Source of the DNA: Symbiodinium natans
Lineage: Eukaryota; Sar; Dinophyceae; Suessiales; Symbiodiniaceae
Direction: 5' to 3'
Length of the DNA: 64,000 nt
NCBI GenBank assembly: GCA_905221605.1
Contig: CAJNDS010000757.1
Span: 1-64,000 of the forward strand
Below the pieces are notes generated by a model, which did no database searches, was not told where the DNA came from, and saw only the letters and a list, made by a program, of their open reading frames with translations. The translations under genes were made by a program, and so were the position numbers. Positions within the stretch are counted from its first letter, which is position 1. Every line of letters begins with the position of its first letter. Positions 42,561 through 52,439 of the stretch are shown here, in pieces.

Positions 42561-44903
42561 GCTGCGCCTCGAATCGTTTAGGGTTTAGGGTTTAGGGTTT
42601 AGGGTTTAGGGTTCAGGGTTTAGGGTTTAGGGTTTAGGGTTTAGGATTTAGGGTTTAGGGTTTAGGGTTTAGGGTGTCAGGGGAGGGCGCGCGCTCGGGT
42701 GTGAAACGCCCCGGCCGCGCGCTCGCGTTGCCCGTCAACCCACCCCGGCCACCCAAACTATACTCTATTAGGGTTTAGGGTTTATGGAATTTATTGATGT
42801 TTTTAAAGTTGCGCTGTTAGGGTTTATGCTGGGGTTGGGGGTAGCCTCGGCCCTTTTCGGGCCTGCGGCGTGTCAGGGCCCATAGAGGCCCTCATTTATT
42901 TGCAGGTCAGGGAAACCCTTTGTGCCTGCTCCTGGATTCCCCTTCTTTAAGGTCCTCAGGCCTTTTGGTGGCTCTGGGGGCCTTTTGGGGGCTTCCTGGG
43001 GGCTTTCCTGGCCCTTCCGGGGTAAAATGAAGGGGTGCCCAAAACCATCGATTTCAGTACCAAAAAATCGCAGTTTTCCATTGCGGGTACGGGCATCCTG
43101 GGGTCCCCTTCTTTTATTTTAGGGGCCTTTTGAAGCCTTTTGTGGCCTTTTAGTGGCTCTTGGGGTCTCTCGCCCTGTTCGGACCTTCGGCGTGTCAGGG
43201 GCCGTAGAGGCTTTATTCATTTGAAGGTCAGGGAACCTATTAATTTTTTCGCCATTAAGCTGGGGTTCGGGGTAGCCTCGGCCCTTTTCGGGCCTTCGGC
43301 ACGTTAGGGCCCGTAGAGGCCTTTATTTGCTTGAAGGCCTTCGCAGGGTTTTGCGGTGTTAGGGTTTAAGCTGGGGTTCGGGGTACTCGGCCCTTTTCGG
43401 GCCTTCGGCACGTCAGGGCCCGTAGAGGCCCTTGCTGATTTGGGGGCTTCCTGGGCTTTCCTGGTCTTTTTCGGGTGAAATGGAGGGGTGCCCAAAACCA
43501 TCGAGTTCAGTACTAAAAAATAACATTTTTCATTGCGGGCAGGGGTGCCTAAAACCATCTTCAATATTCCAAAGTCGCATTTTTCATTGCGGGCACGGAC
43601 CAGTCTTGTCTTCTTTTAGGGGGCCTTTTAAGCTTTTGAAGCCTTTTGGTGGCTCTTGGCGCCTCTTGGGGGCTTCCTGGGCTTTCCTGGCGCTTCTGGT
43701 GTACAATGGAGGGGCGCGCAAAACCATCCATTGGATGGTACGGCCCTCTTGGCCCGGGGCCCTTTGGCGCGGGGGGCCTTCCTCTAGCCCTGAACCGGGG
43801 CCCTTCCAGGCCCTTGACCCTGAAATTCAAGGTTTGGTCTCAAGAAAGGTTTTGTTGGTCCGGCCCTTGACCCTGAAGGCCCTTGACCCTGAAGGCCCTT
43901 GGCCCAGTGACCCTTGGCCCGGGGCCCCGAAAACCCTTGTGTGGGGTCGCAGTTGGTGGTCTCGAATTCTTGGCGAGGGGGGGGGTCCTTGGCCCGGGGG
44001 GCCGGGAGGCCCTTGGTCAGGGGGTTGTTGGCTGGGGAGGTTCTGGCGCGGTTGGCCCTGGTCCTTGGCCCGGAAACCAAAATCACAAAATTGAGCAACC
44101 AGCCTGCCTGGACCCCTGGCAGCCTCCTGGTCCAGGAATCCAGCCACCAGGGGCCAGGGGGCCGCCAGGGGGGGGGGGCCCGGCAAACCCTCAACCCAAA
44201 ACCCTGAACCGACCTCAGGGTCAAGCTTTGGGGCCGAGTACTGACGTTGTCGTAAAAAAGGCCGATGTCCGTTGGCCTGTCCAGGACAGACGGTGAGGCT
44301 TAACCCTCCCCTTTTCCGTTTCTCTTTTCGCTTGGGCGCTCGGGCTGTAAGGCCCTCGGCCGAGCGTTCGGGGTTTGTCGCTCGACGGAAGCGAGCCTTA
44401 GTTTAGGGTTTAGGGTTTAGGGCTTAGGGCTTAGGGCTTAGGGCTTAGGGTTTAGGGCCCCCAAGAACAACATCAACGTAACGATCCTACTCTTGGGGGT
44501 ATAAGCGCCCCTATTGGGGGGATACTGGAGAACCATGTTTGTAGAATCCTTATGTCTATGCGTTTTTCGAATCTTTGTGTTCGGAGGGGACCCTGGCGGT
44601 TGCTTCCAAGGGTTTGGAATTTTGGGTTTGGGGTTAAGGGTTTAGGGCTTGGGGTTTATAGCGTTTAAGGTTTAGAGTTTTCAGCTTTTTGGATTTCCAG
44701 GTTTTCAGCGGGTTCTGGGGGCGTTAGGGGTTTCGGGGTGAAGGATCTTAGGCGAACTTGCCCTTCGCAAAGGTGTTGCTTCTCCCTGAAACCCTAAGCC
44801 CTAAACCCTAAACCCGAAACCCCAAACCCTGAACCCTAAACCCTAAACCCTAAACCCTAAACCCTAAACCCTAAACCCTATATAAACCCCCAAACAAGCC
44901 CAG
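42561..44903 (+). other. Gene B intron 9
   Basis: Begins with a TTTAGGG array (42578-42676). The middle (42800-44290) is a GC-rich dispersed-repeat zone built from TCGGCCCTTTTCGGGCCTTCGGC and GGCCCTTGACCCTGAAGG type units. A short stretch at 44580-44599 duplicates the exon 12 splice junction. It ends with CCCTAAA units (44791-44885). Large open frames at 43432-44094 (plus) and 43784-44224 (minus) are repeat-coded Pro/Gly/Trp sequences and not genes. Confidence 0.6.
42825..43735. repeat. Dispersed repeat with TCGGCCCTTTTCGGGCC units
   Basis: Four copies of CGGCCCTTTTCGGGCCT(T/G)CGGC followed by GTCAGGGCCCGTAGAGGC at about 42848, 43175, 43277 and 43388 (the second is altered). Between them are copies of CTTCCTGGG..CTTTCCTGG and of AACCATCGATTTCAGTACC. 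The CATCGATTTCAGTACYAAAAAAT segment is the inverse of the element at 13465 and 14250. Confidence 0.8.
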
Positions 44904-44968
44904 GTCCGGCGTACGGCGGAGACAGCCGCGCCGTGCAGGCGAAGCTCCGCGGGGTGCAGCAGATCGAG
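44904..44968 (+). CDS. Gene B exon 10, RCC1-like repeat
   Basis: After GCCCAG it completes Gly and reads PAYGGDSRAVQAKLRGVQQI then E. GC donor (GCCCCT), phase 0. CCCTAAA lies immediately upstream and TTTAGGG begins at 45003. Confidence 0.85.
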
Positions 44969-45496
44969 GCCCCTGAAGCCCAACTTCTCCCCCAAAACCT
45001 GGGTTTAGGGTTTAGGGTTTGGGGTTTGGGGTTTGGGGTTTAGGGTTTATGCAGAAACCTGGGGGTTTAGGAGTTAGGAGAGTGTAGGGTTCAGGGTTTA
45101 GGAACTAGGAGGATTTAGGGGTTTGGTTTAGGTTTAGATGGTTCTTTGTGCAAAAGGTTGTTGGGGATGTTGAAGCTGGAAGTTACGGGTGTGTCCTCAA
45201 TTTGCGAGCAAAGCTCTCCTTCCCAAAGCGCGGGGGGAGTTCTTGGTGGTTCTGAGGAGTATTTTTCGAGTTCTTTTTGAAAAAGAGGTTTAGGATGTAG
45301 GGGTTGTAGTGCTTAGGGCTTGGTTACGGGCCTGAGGTGTGTTGGTGTGCCGAAGCTGTGACGGAGCAACCCGCTTTGCGTCACCCGAAGCCCTAAACTT
45401 CATCCCCCCCACCACGGCTTTAGGGTGTAGGGTTTAGCGATGTTTAGGGTTTAGGGTTTAGGGTTTAGGGTTTAGGGTTCAGGGTTTAGGACCTCC

Positions 45497-45877
45497 ATGA
45501 GCACAAACTTCGGCAACGTCATAGGACACTACAGTGTGATGAGCATGGACTACCCCGATTTGGATTTGGATGCGAATGGACCTCCGAAACCTCATGGTGG
45601 AGGTGGAAAGCCGGCCAGCTGGCACCTTCCCATGGCACTGTATGGCAGCAGTGTTTGTGCACGTGTTCGTTGCGAAGCTCGTGGCCCTAATCCGGTCAGA
45701 AAACAGCCGCCAAGCCCTCAAGACCCTAAACCGCCCCAAACCCAAAAATTTCTGAACCCAGAGAACCGTGTGCACCCCCTTTATTTGGGCCCTCGATGGT
45801 CCCAGAGTAGGCGAGGGTTTAGGTTCACTGATCGACCCTTTAAGCCAAGATGGGTACAGCACCAGTTTTATTCCTAG
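45497..45877 (+). CDS. Possible nested ORF in intron 10
   Basis: The frame starts at ATG 45497 and reads MSTNFGNVIGHYSVMSMDYP, continuing DLDLDANGPPKPHGGGGK. The first fifty codons have GC-rich third positions. The second half becomes low-complexity and overlaps a better-looking alternative frame (VHVFVAKLVALIRSENSRQA, from 45570). It may be one or two exons or a pseudogene. No family is recognised. Confidence 0.25.
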   Translation: MSTNFGNVIGHYSVMSMDYPDLDLDANGPPKPHGGGGKPASWHLPMALYGSSVCARVRCEARGPNPVRKQPPSPQDPKPPQTQKFLNPENRVHPLYLGPRWSQSRRGFRFTDRPFKPRWVQHQFYS

Positions 45878-45913
45878 GTTACTCTTGGGTCCAGACAAGA
45901 AGGATAGTTAGCA

Positions 45914-46053
45914 GAGTACTTGGAGGTTCATGGGTGCTTATAACCACAATTCTAAGTCTACTTATAACTTACTTAGGGGACTTAGGGGGCTTATACGTAC
46001 AGTTATACATAGCTACACTTGGGGCTCTAAGTACCCATGAACCTCCGAGTATG
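45914..46053. mobile_element. MITE-like element, TACTTGGAGGTTCATG family (copy 1)
   Basis: Left end GAGTACTTGGAGGTTCATGG; right end CCATGAACCTCCGAGTATGC. The 16-base arms are nearly perfect inverted copies. The interior has several TTATA motifs. The right end lies 25 bases before the acceptor of exon 11. A second copy is nested at 58752-58851. Confidence 0.7.
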
Positions 46054-46078
46054 CGATTCCAATTTAATCCTCCGTGAG

Positions 46079-46123
46079 GCTACTGCCGGTGCCTTTGCAG
46101 CTCGGCGAGACGATGGATCTGTA
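46079..46123 (+). CDS. Gene B exon 11, RCC1-like repeat
   Basis: A 45-nt exon after CCGTGAG reads ATAGAFAARRDDGSV and ends at GTA followed by GTGCCT (GT donor), phase 0. It supplies the AFAA..DGSV part, and exon 12 then supplies VTWG. AFAARRDD is more diverged than earlier repeats. Confidence 0.72.
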
Positions 46124-46160
46124 GTGCCTCGGACGCAACATTCCACAACAGCTGTTCCGA

Positions 46161-46335
46161 AAGCCTAAAGCCTAAAGCCTAAAGCCTAAAGCCTAAAGCC
46201 TAAAGCCTAAAGCCTAAAGCCTAAAGCCTAAAGCCTAAAGCCTAAAGCCTAAAGCCTAAAGCCTAAAGCCTAAAGCCTAAACCCTAAACCCTAAACCCTA
46301 AACCCCTAAAGCCTAAAGCCTAAACCTCTAAACCC
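46161..46335. repeat. GCCTAAA tandem array
   Basis: About sixteen perfect GCCTAAA units then CCCTAAA and mixed units. It lies 40 bases after the donor of exon 11, where TTTAGGG would be expected, so its orientation is opposite to the usual rule. Confidence 0.95.
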
Positions 46336-47065
46336 TATGCCTTGTGCCCTTGAAAGCCCTACAAGCCTCAAGCCATCTTGAGAACGATTTCTAAACCCTC
46401 TCAACTCTGGGCCCTTTGATCTGTAGCCCTCTTCAGGCATTGTGTGCTCTTCTGGCGCAGGGTTGGGGTTTTTAGTTTAGGGCCTTGGGCTAAGGGTTTA
46501 GGTGTGTTAGCCCTAAACCCTAAACCCGAAAAAACCCTAAACCCTAAACCCTAAACCCTCAACCCTAAACCCTAAACCCTAAATCATGATTGTAACGGGT
46601 GTACTGTGATGCTGATCTCATGGGCGAGGTGCTTCGGCTGTGATTCCCTACCAACCCGCCTTAGCATTTAGGGTTTAGGGTTTAGGGTTAGGGTTTCGGG
46701 TTGGCCAAGGGGCTGACCCTAAACCTTAAAACCCTGACCGCCTTACGAACAGGCAATCAACCCTGAACCCCAAAGCCCTGAGCCTTAAACCCCAAACCCG
46801 GAATCAATAAACCTTCAACACTGAAGCCTAAACCCTAAACCCTAAACCCGAAACCCCTAAAGCCCTAAAGCCCTGAAGCCCTTAATATTTTTTACCCCAA
46901 CCCCCCATCCATCCACCATCCATCCATCCACCACCCGGAGTGCTTCGCGATTAAGCGCAGATGCCGCCGGCAGGCGGCGGACTTCCTCTTTGTGCCCCAG
47001 TTTAGGATATAGCGTTTAGGGTTTAGGGTGTAGGCTTCAGGGTTTAGGGTTTAGGACTTGTTTGG

Positions 47066-47326
47066 GTCCTGCCGGAGCTGAGCTGCCAGTCGTCCGAGCT
47101 TGGTGGCGAAAAGCCCGGCAATCCAATCTCCGATGACGGTGAAGCACTGATGCTGGGCCGGCTTGTGGACGATTCAAGAGCATTTGGGAGAGCCACCCCG
47201 CTCCTTCTGGCGAGCCCTGGGGCGCAGAACAGATCAAGACTAGGGTGGGAATCTGGGCCGAAGATTTGGACTGTGAGCGCGGCCGGCAAACCGTATAAGG
47301 CCACACTTAACCCTATAGACTTTTAA
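47066..47326 (+). CDS. Possible nested ORF in intron 11
   Basis: A plus frame without internal ATG near its start reads VLPELSCQSSELGGEKPGNP and continues with DDGEALMLGRLVDDSRAFGR and GPKIWTVSAAGKPYKATLNP to a TAA at 47324-47326. Third positions are GC-rich. Two antisense frames are also open. It could be a terminal exon of a nested gene or an old pseudogene. A short open piece before it (after GCGCAG at 46962) might be an upstream exon. Confidence 0.35.
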   Translation, partial: VLPELSCQSSELGGEKPGNPISDDGEALMLGRLVDDSRAFGRATPLLLASPGAQNRSRLGWESGPKIWTVSAAGKPYKATLNPIDF

Positions 47327-47420
47327 ACCCTCAACACCCTAACCCCTATGAACCTTGAACCCACTCAACCCTATAAACCCGGCGTAGGACCGCATAATAA
47401 GTACCACGGAGACCCGCGAG

Positions 47421-47450
47421 GTCACTTGGGGCCATCGCGCCTTCGGAGGG
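47421..47450 (+). CDS. Gene B exon 12, 30-nt microexon
   Basis: After CCCGCGAG it reads VTWGHRAFGG and stops at GGG followed by GACCCTGG, a GA donor. Phase 0 at both ends, giving FGG then DSSAVQ from exon 13. This is the smallest exon of the gene. A 19-base copy of its 3' junction lies at 44580. Confidence 0.7.
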
Positions 47451-47667
47451 GACCCTGGCGTGTGAGTTCAGGGGATTAGGCTTTTGGAGGCTGGTTTTTG
47501 GGGCTAAGGTCGTAGGATGTGGTATTTGCGAGTTTCTGTTTGGGTTTTGGGTTTTGGGTTCTGGGTTTAGGATTTGGGGTTGTGGGGTTTAGGGTCTAGG
47601 GTTTAGGCTTCAGGCTTATGGGGGTTGGGAGCTCTATGGTTGGCCCCTCAGTCCCTGCGACATGAAC

Positions 47668-47845
47668 CCTAAACCCGAACCCGAAATCCTAAACCCTAAA
47701 CCCTAAACCCTAAACCCTAAACCCTAAACCCTAAACCCTAAACCCTAAACCCTAAACCCTAAACCCTAAACCCTAAACCCTAAACCCTAAACCCTAAACC
47801 CTCAACCCTAAACCCTAAAGCCTAAAGCCTAAACCCTAAACCCTA
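47668..47845. repeat. CCCTAAA array
   Basis: About twenty-four units ahead of exon 13, with CCCTAAAG variants at the right end. Confidence 0.97.
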
Positions 47846-47887
47846 TACCCTTGCGGCTTTCCACGCACGAGTTCCCTTTCGCGAGAG

Positions 47888-47929
47888 GATTCCAGCGCTG
47901 TCCAGCACTTGCTCAAGGGAGTGCAGCAG
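47888..47929 (+). CDS. Gene B exon 13, RCC1-like repeat
   Basis: After CGAGAG it reads DSSAVQHLLKGVQQ and ends at CAG followed by GCCCAG (GC donor), phase 0. TTTAGGG begins at 47973. Confidence 0.8.
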
Positions 47930-48054
47930 GCCCAGCGGCGCAGCTTCACTCAGGGGGGTGTACGCCGTAAGGTTTAGGGTTTAGGGTTTAAGGTTTAGGG
48001 TTTAGGGTCTAGGGTTGAGGGTTTAGGGTCTAGGGTTTGCCTGAGTTCTTCGGA

Positions 48055-48315
48055 TTATGGTCCTGGGTTTACGTTATAGAGGAGCTTAGGCGGGATTTCA
48101 TACTTGAAGTGGTGATCGCTCGCGAGGAAGCTTTCTCTCAGTTTCTCGATTTGTTCCATCACTTGGTCGGCGACGTCCCACACAGGTGATGTATGCCCAA
48201 AGCATGCTGGAGGTGACAGAGATGTGCCACGAGGAGCTGGAAAGGGCCCGCATCTAAGCGACGAGGACATGGCGGTGACACATGGTTTTGCCCGAAGGCC
48301 GCACTCAAAGGTCAC
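48055..48315 (-). CDS. Possible minus-strand ORF nested in intron 13
   Basis: The minus frame contains VWDVADQVMEQIEKLRESFL and ASDHHFKYEIPPKLLYNVNP and ends with a stop at 48055-48057. The text is strongly protein-like. The N-terminal half (Cys/Pro/Ser-rich) is less so and may lie upstream of an intron end. Orientation opposite to gene B suggests an independent nested gene. Family unknown. Confidence 0.4.
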   Translation of the reverse strand: MTFECGLRAKPCVTAMSSSLRCGPFPAPRGTSLSPPACFGHTSPVWDVADQVMEQIEKLRESFLASDHHFKYEIPPKLLYNVNPGP

Positions 48316-49099
48316 GTGAACCCCAACCCCCTTCCCCTGAATGAGCTCAGGGCTGGAGTGTTTCGGACTTGCATCAACGAGCCCTCAAAAATTTGGTTTG
48401 AGGCTCCTGAAGCTAATCCTCGTCATGGTCTTGGGGGAACTCCTCCCCCAACCCCTCAACCCTAAACCCCAAGCCCTCAACCCCCCCCCCCCCCCCCCCC
48501 CCGCTAGGTAGGCCCCTAGTTTGTGCTTGAGGCTCCAGTGTGAAGGATCATCCAGGGTGTAGGGTTTAGGGTTTAGGGTTTAGGGTTTGGGGTTTAGGGT
48601 TGAGGGTTTGGGGTTTGGGGTTTAGGGTTTTAGAGTTTAGGGTTTGGGGTTTAGGGTTTAGAGTTTAGGGTTTGGGGTTTAGGGTTTAGGAGATCAATCG
48701 GTCGCTCTGGCCGTGCAGAAGAGTATCATGGTGAACCCCCACAAAAAACCCTCCAAACCCGACAAAGACCCTAAACCCTAAACCAATAAACCCTAAACCC
48801 TAAACCCTGAACCCTAAACCCTAAGCCCTAAACCCTAAACCCTAAACCCGAAACACCAGAATACCCAAAAGCCCTAGAGCTAACATGACGAGGGGGCTGC
48901 CAGCTCGTCTCCAGCTGGTCATCTCCCAGTTTCAACCCCCTGCGCCGAATCAGCTTCCCAACTCGGAAGCCTACGCCTGAAGCCCTGAAGCCCTAAACCC
49001 AAAAGCCCTGAAGCCCTAAACCCTAAACCCTAAACCCTAAACCCTAAACCCTAAACCCTAAACCTTAAACCCTAAACCCTAAACTCTAAACTCCGACAG
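48316..49099 (+). other. Rest of gene B intron 13
   Basis: A 22-base C run at 48480, TTTAGGG/TTTGGGG array 48556-48690, CCCTAAA units 48769-48850 and 49015-49090. An open piece after GCTGCCAG at 48900 reads LQLVISQFQPPAPNQLPNSE but does not fit the gene B phase. Confidence 0.5.
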
Positions 49100-49168
49100 A
49101 TCCGCGCCACCCTGGGAGCGTTCGCCGGGCTCCGCGCCGACGGCTCTGTGGTGAGCTGGGGGCTGGAG
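49100..49168 (+). CDS. Gene B exon 14, RCC1-like repeat
   Basis: After TCCGACAG it reads IRATLGAFAGLRADGSVVSW then GLE. GC donor (GCGGAC), phase 0, chosen so that exon 15 continues the alignment. CCCTAAA immediately upstream and TTTAGGG at 49185 onward. Confidence 0.85.
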
Positions 49169-49431
49169 GCGGACTTCGGTGGAGGGTTTAGGGTTGAGGG
49201 TTTAGGGTTTAGGGTTTAGGGTTTAGGGCTTAGGAATTTAAGGCTTTGGGTTTAGGGTTTAAGGTTAGGCTTTGGACTTTAGAGTTTAGGAGGGTTTGGG
49301 GTTTAGGGTTTAGGAATTTAGGTTCAGGGTTTAGAGTTGTGCTTTTTTTTCATCGTACACTTATGTAATATAATTTCGAGGCTTTGAATAGGTCTGGTTG
49401 CCCTACCATTCTGGCCAGTCCTTGTTTCAAC

Positions 49432-50500
49432 ATGGTTCTTACGGCGGAACAAGTGGCGCAAGTGTTGTCCATGAGACGCAAGAATAAATCTGTGGCCGAG
49501 ATTGCGAAGAAGGTCGATTGCTCGGAGCGAACGGTCTTCAGGTATTTGGATCCGGACTACCAGTCTGACACTTTGCATAAGAAGCAATCTGCTTTGCGAG
49601 AGGAAGCCGCAGCGGCCTCCAGGAAGAGGTGCCGTCAAGATGCAGAAAGCTCCTCCAGCTCATACAAAGAGGAGGCAGTCCAGGTAACTGTTGGCGATAG
49701 GAAGGTCAACCTTCATGTGAGGCGGGGGTCCAGCGACGTAACAGTTCTGGATGAAATCTTCAAAAAGAAGTTTTATGCCCCCCAAAACCATGTTTGCCCG
49801 CTCTTTTGTGAGCGATCCTCGTCTGAACTGGCATCTGATGGACGTCGGTGGAAACATTGGGGCAGCGGCCATTTTCCTGATGAACCATATCGAAGGTCGT
49901 CTGCGGAGTGTCGATTTCATTGAGCCGGAGATGTCAAACACGACCTTAGTCAAGAAAAATCTCCGTGGGTCGACGGCCGAGTGTGGCTTTACATTCCATC
50001 AGGCAGCGCTGGTTGGCAATGAACGCATCTACGATGGCAAGATCAAGTTCAGCGTTGCCAACAGTAAGTATAATCGATACAGGCATTGCTTGACTGAGTA
50101 CCAAGTTGTTGCCGATGCAACTCATGAACGTGTGGCAGCAATACGATTTTCCACTTTGCTGCGAGAGGTTGCTCAGCCTGCACTTTTTTTGAAGCTGGAC
50201 TGTGAAGGCCCGGAGCGACATATTCTCACGATTCTCGCCAAAGCCATGAGTGAAGGGCGGATGCCAGATTGTACGCGGATGGTTCTTGTCATTGCAGAGG
50301 TATCTTGGGACAACATTGGCTGGGGCGTTGATGAGTACAGAGAATGGCTAGAGGAGCTTCAGCAAGTTGGCTTGGATTGGTCGGCAATGGAGATGAAGGC
50401 CTCCGCACCACCTCTGGGAGCAGAGCCTGGTGGATTCACGCGGAGCTCTGTAAACGCAGCATCACGTCTGGAGAATCTGCTACCTGAAGCGGTCGACTGA
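49432..50500 (+). CDS. HTH plus FkbM-type methyltransferase, intronless, one frame break
   Basis: A likely protein gene nested in gene B intron 14, same strand. From ATG 49432 the first frame reads MVLTAEQVAQVLSMRRKNKS and AEIAKKVDCSERTVFRYL, a helix-turn-helix of homeodomain or resolvase type, then a Ser-rich charged linker. The second frame (open from before 49751 to TGA 50498-50500) contains LMDVGGNIGAAAIFL, a class I methyltransferase SAM-binding motif, and FLKLDCEGPERHIL, the K-x-D-x-EG-x-E motif of the FkbM family (Methyltransf_21). The frames meet at a six-C run near 49777-49785; one C less would join them. That could be a sequencing error, a polymorphism or a disabling mutation. Lack of introns contrasts with gene B and suggests retroposition. 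Substrate unknown. Confidence 0.75.
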
Positions 50501-51690
50501 GCTGCAAGACAGATAGGTAGCCTAAACTGTCCACTACACACATTCAAAAAACACATATGTATATATATATATATATATCTATATATAGAGAGAGAGAGAG
50601 AGAGAGACATGCTTTTGTTCCTTTTGGTTTAAGGCAGTTTTAATTGCGCCATACAGTTCTGCTCTTTTAAAGGCAGCTCGTATACATTTCTACTTTTGCT
50701 TCGCAGCGCCACTTAATTTCAAGGCTGCTGCGCCGGCTGCATCCTCACCTACGGGTTTGAAGTGATCGCCGGATTTATCAAGTTGTTTTTTTAGAATGCA
50801 TCTGCACGAAAACCAAAAAATAAATTTCTTCGAGGGTTCTCTGGATGGCTAACCGCATTTTTTATAATCATGAGATTGTTTGTTTGCTCTACATTGGTGT
50901 GTAGTGAAAATACTGCACTTAGTGTACAATGTGTTTTTTTTGTTTGTTTGGCCATCTGGGGAACTCGGGGGCACCACACTAAGATGAGATTGTTATCAGA
51001 ACTAACGCAGCGCTGTTTTTGACAATTTGTCGGAAACATATAATGGTTTCTTGATGGTTGTTGTTGTGTTCTAGTGTGGTCGTCGTTTGGGGGTGTACCG
51101 ACGGCGAGACTATGTCTCCAGATGCCTTAGGTCCCCTCAAACTTGGCGTGCCCCCAGGGTTGTGCAAGATGATCCTAGCTTATAAAACTTACTTGCTTTC
51201 TGTGTTTTAAGATCTTGCAAACCCATCAGTTTCACGGGCCTTTCTCGGGTGGCGACGTTACTGCTGGCCCTGTGTCACCCGAATTCAGAATTCAATCATT
51301 TCGCTTCAAAAAAAAGTGTGTGCGTGGTGTGGGAAGCCGCTTAATGCAACCTGAAACTCCGATCCAGCATTAGTCAACCCGAAACACTGAAACCCGAACT
51401 TCCCAAGGTCGCTACCCCTAAACCCGAAAACCCTTAAACCTGAACCCCTTATGCAGACCCAAATCCTTAAATTTACAACCACTGGACTGATGCTCATTTT
51501 GTCGACTCTCTCCTGGTCGTTGTTCTGCTCCATGGAGGAAGTGTATCCCTAGCAAAAAAAATCAGCCGGACGGCTGATCCCCCCCTGTTACGACGGGGGC
51601 CGCGGCGTGGGACGCCGCGGCAGCATCCCTTCCTGCGGTCTTATTGGTTTCTTGGATGCATGGTTTAAGTGCTTGGCTTGTTGCCCTGGG
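50501..51690. other. Downstream of methyltransferase gene, unique DNA
   Basis: Unique, AT-richer DNA with a TA microsatellite at 50555-50585 and GA repeats at 50587-50608. It may include the 3' untranslated region. No AATAAA-type signal can be trusted in a dinoflagellate. Short minus frames (50791-51039, 51306-51533) are unsupported. Confidence 0.45.
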
Positions 51691-52110
51691 GTTTAAGCCC
51701 TAAACCCTAAATTTAAGCCCAAACCCTAGGGTTTAAGCCCTAAACCCAGGGTCTAAGCCCTAAACCCTAGGGTTTAAGCCCTAAACCCTAGGGTTTAAGC
51801 CCTAAACCCCAGGGTTTAAGCCCTAAACCCTAGGGTTTAAGCCCTAAACCCTAGGGTTTGAGCCCTAAACCCTCGGGTGTAAGCCCTAAACCCTAAGGTT
51901 TAAGCTCTAAACCCTAGGGTTGCAGCCCTTAAACCCTGAATTTAAGCCCAAACCCTAGGGTTTAAGCCCCTAACCCCAGGGTTTTAAGCCCTAAACCCTA
52001 GGGTGTAAGCCCTAAACCCTAGGGTTTAAGCCCTAAAATGTAGGGGTTAAGCGAACCCTCAATCCCTGGACGGGGGCCGTGGTTTGGGACGCCGCTGCAG
52101 CATCCCTCTT
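51595..52110. repeat. Palindromic CCCTAAACCCTAGGGTTTAAGC array with flanking duplication
   Basis: About fifteen units of a 22-23-base repeat that fuses CCCTAAACCCTA to TAGGGTTTAAG run from 51690 to 52035. Flanking them, GGGGGCCGCGGCGTGGGACG at 51595 and GGGGGCCGTGGTTTGGGACG at 52071 (followed by CCGC.GCAGCATCCCT) form a direct duplication. Confidence 0.85.
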
Positions 52111-52137
52111 TTGAGAGGGGGGCTGACTGTCCCGGAA

Positions 52138-52169
52138 CATGTTTTTGTTCCTCCGGGAACAAAAACATG
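52138..52169. other. Perfect 14-bp stem hairpin with TCCG loop
   Basis: CATGTTTTTGTTCC, a 4-base loop, then GGAACAAAAACATG. No gene is associated with it. It may be part of a transposon or a chance palindrome. Confidence 0.85.
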
Positions 52170-52274
52170 GTCCATAGTCGGGAGAGCCGTCGAGTGCAGG
52201 GCGTTGTTCTGGAAAACTGGGCGGGTGGTGAAAGTTCCGTGAAGGTGGGGACATTTGTGGGAAGCTTCGGGCAA

Positions 52275-52275
<1 letters not shown>

Positions 52276-52352
<77 letters not shown>

Positions 52353-52400
52353 AGAGAATAAGAAAATAGAGATGCTGACTCTGTGTGTGTGTGTGTGCAT
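52276..52400. repeat. GA microsatellite and TG microsatellite
   Basis: About thirty-six GA units (52278-52349) followed by TG units at 52381-52400. Antisense frames with long Ser/Leu runs are artefacts. Confidence 0.97.
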
Positions 52401-52439
52401 GTGTGCAGTGGAACGTGTCTTTGTTTTGCCGGTAACACG

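Larger units (their letters stand above)
44969..46078 (+). other. Gene B intron 10
   Basis: TTTAGGG/TTTGGGG patch at 45003-45050 and TTTAGGG at 45445-45490. Bases 45497-45877 hold an open plus frame. A MITE with TACTTGGAGGTTCA ends fills 45914-46053, just before the acceptor. No CCCTAAA array precedes exon 11. Confidence 0.6.

Noticed and set aside
43432-44296. Plus and minus frames of 97-220 codons rich in Gly, Pro and Trp
   Set aside because: They follow the GC-rich dispersed repeats and lie inside a well-defined intron of gene B.
52019-52438. Long Ser/Leu frames on minus and Glu/Arg frames on plus
   Set aside because: Translation of the GA microsatellite and neighbouring TG repeat.
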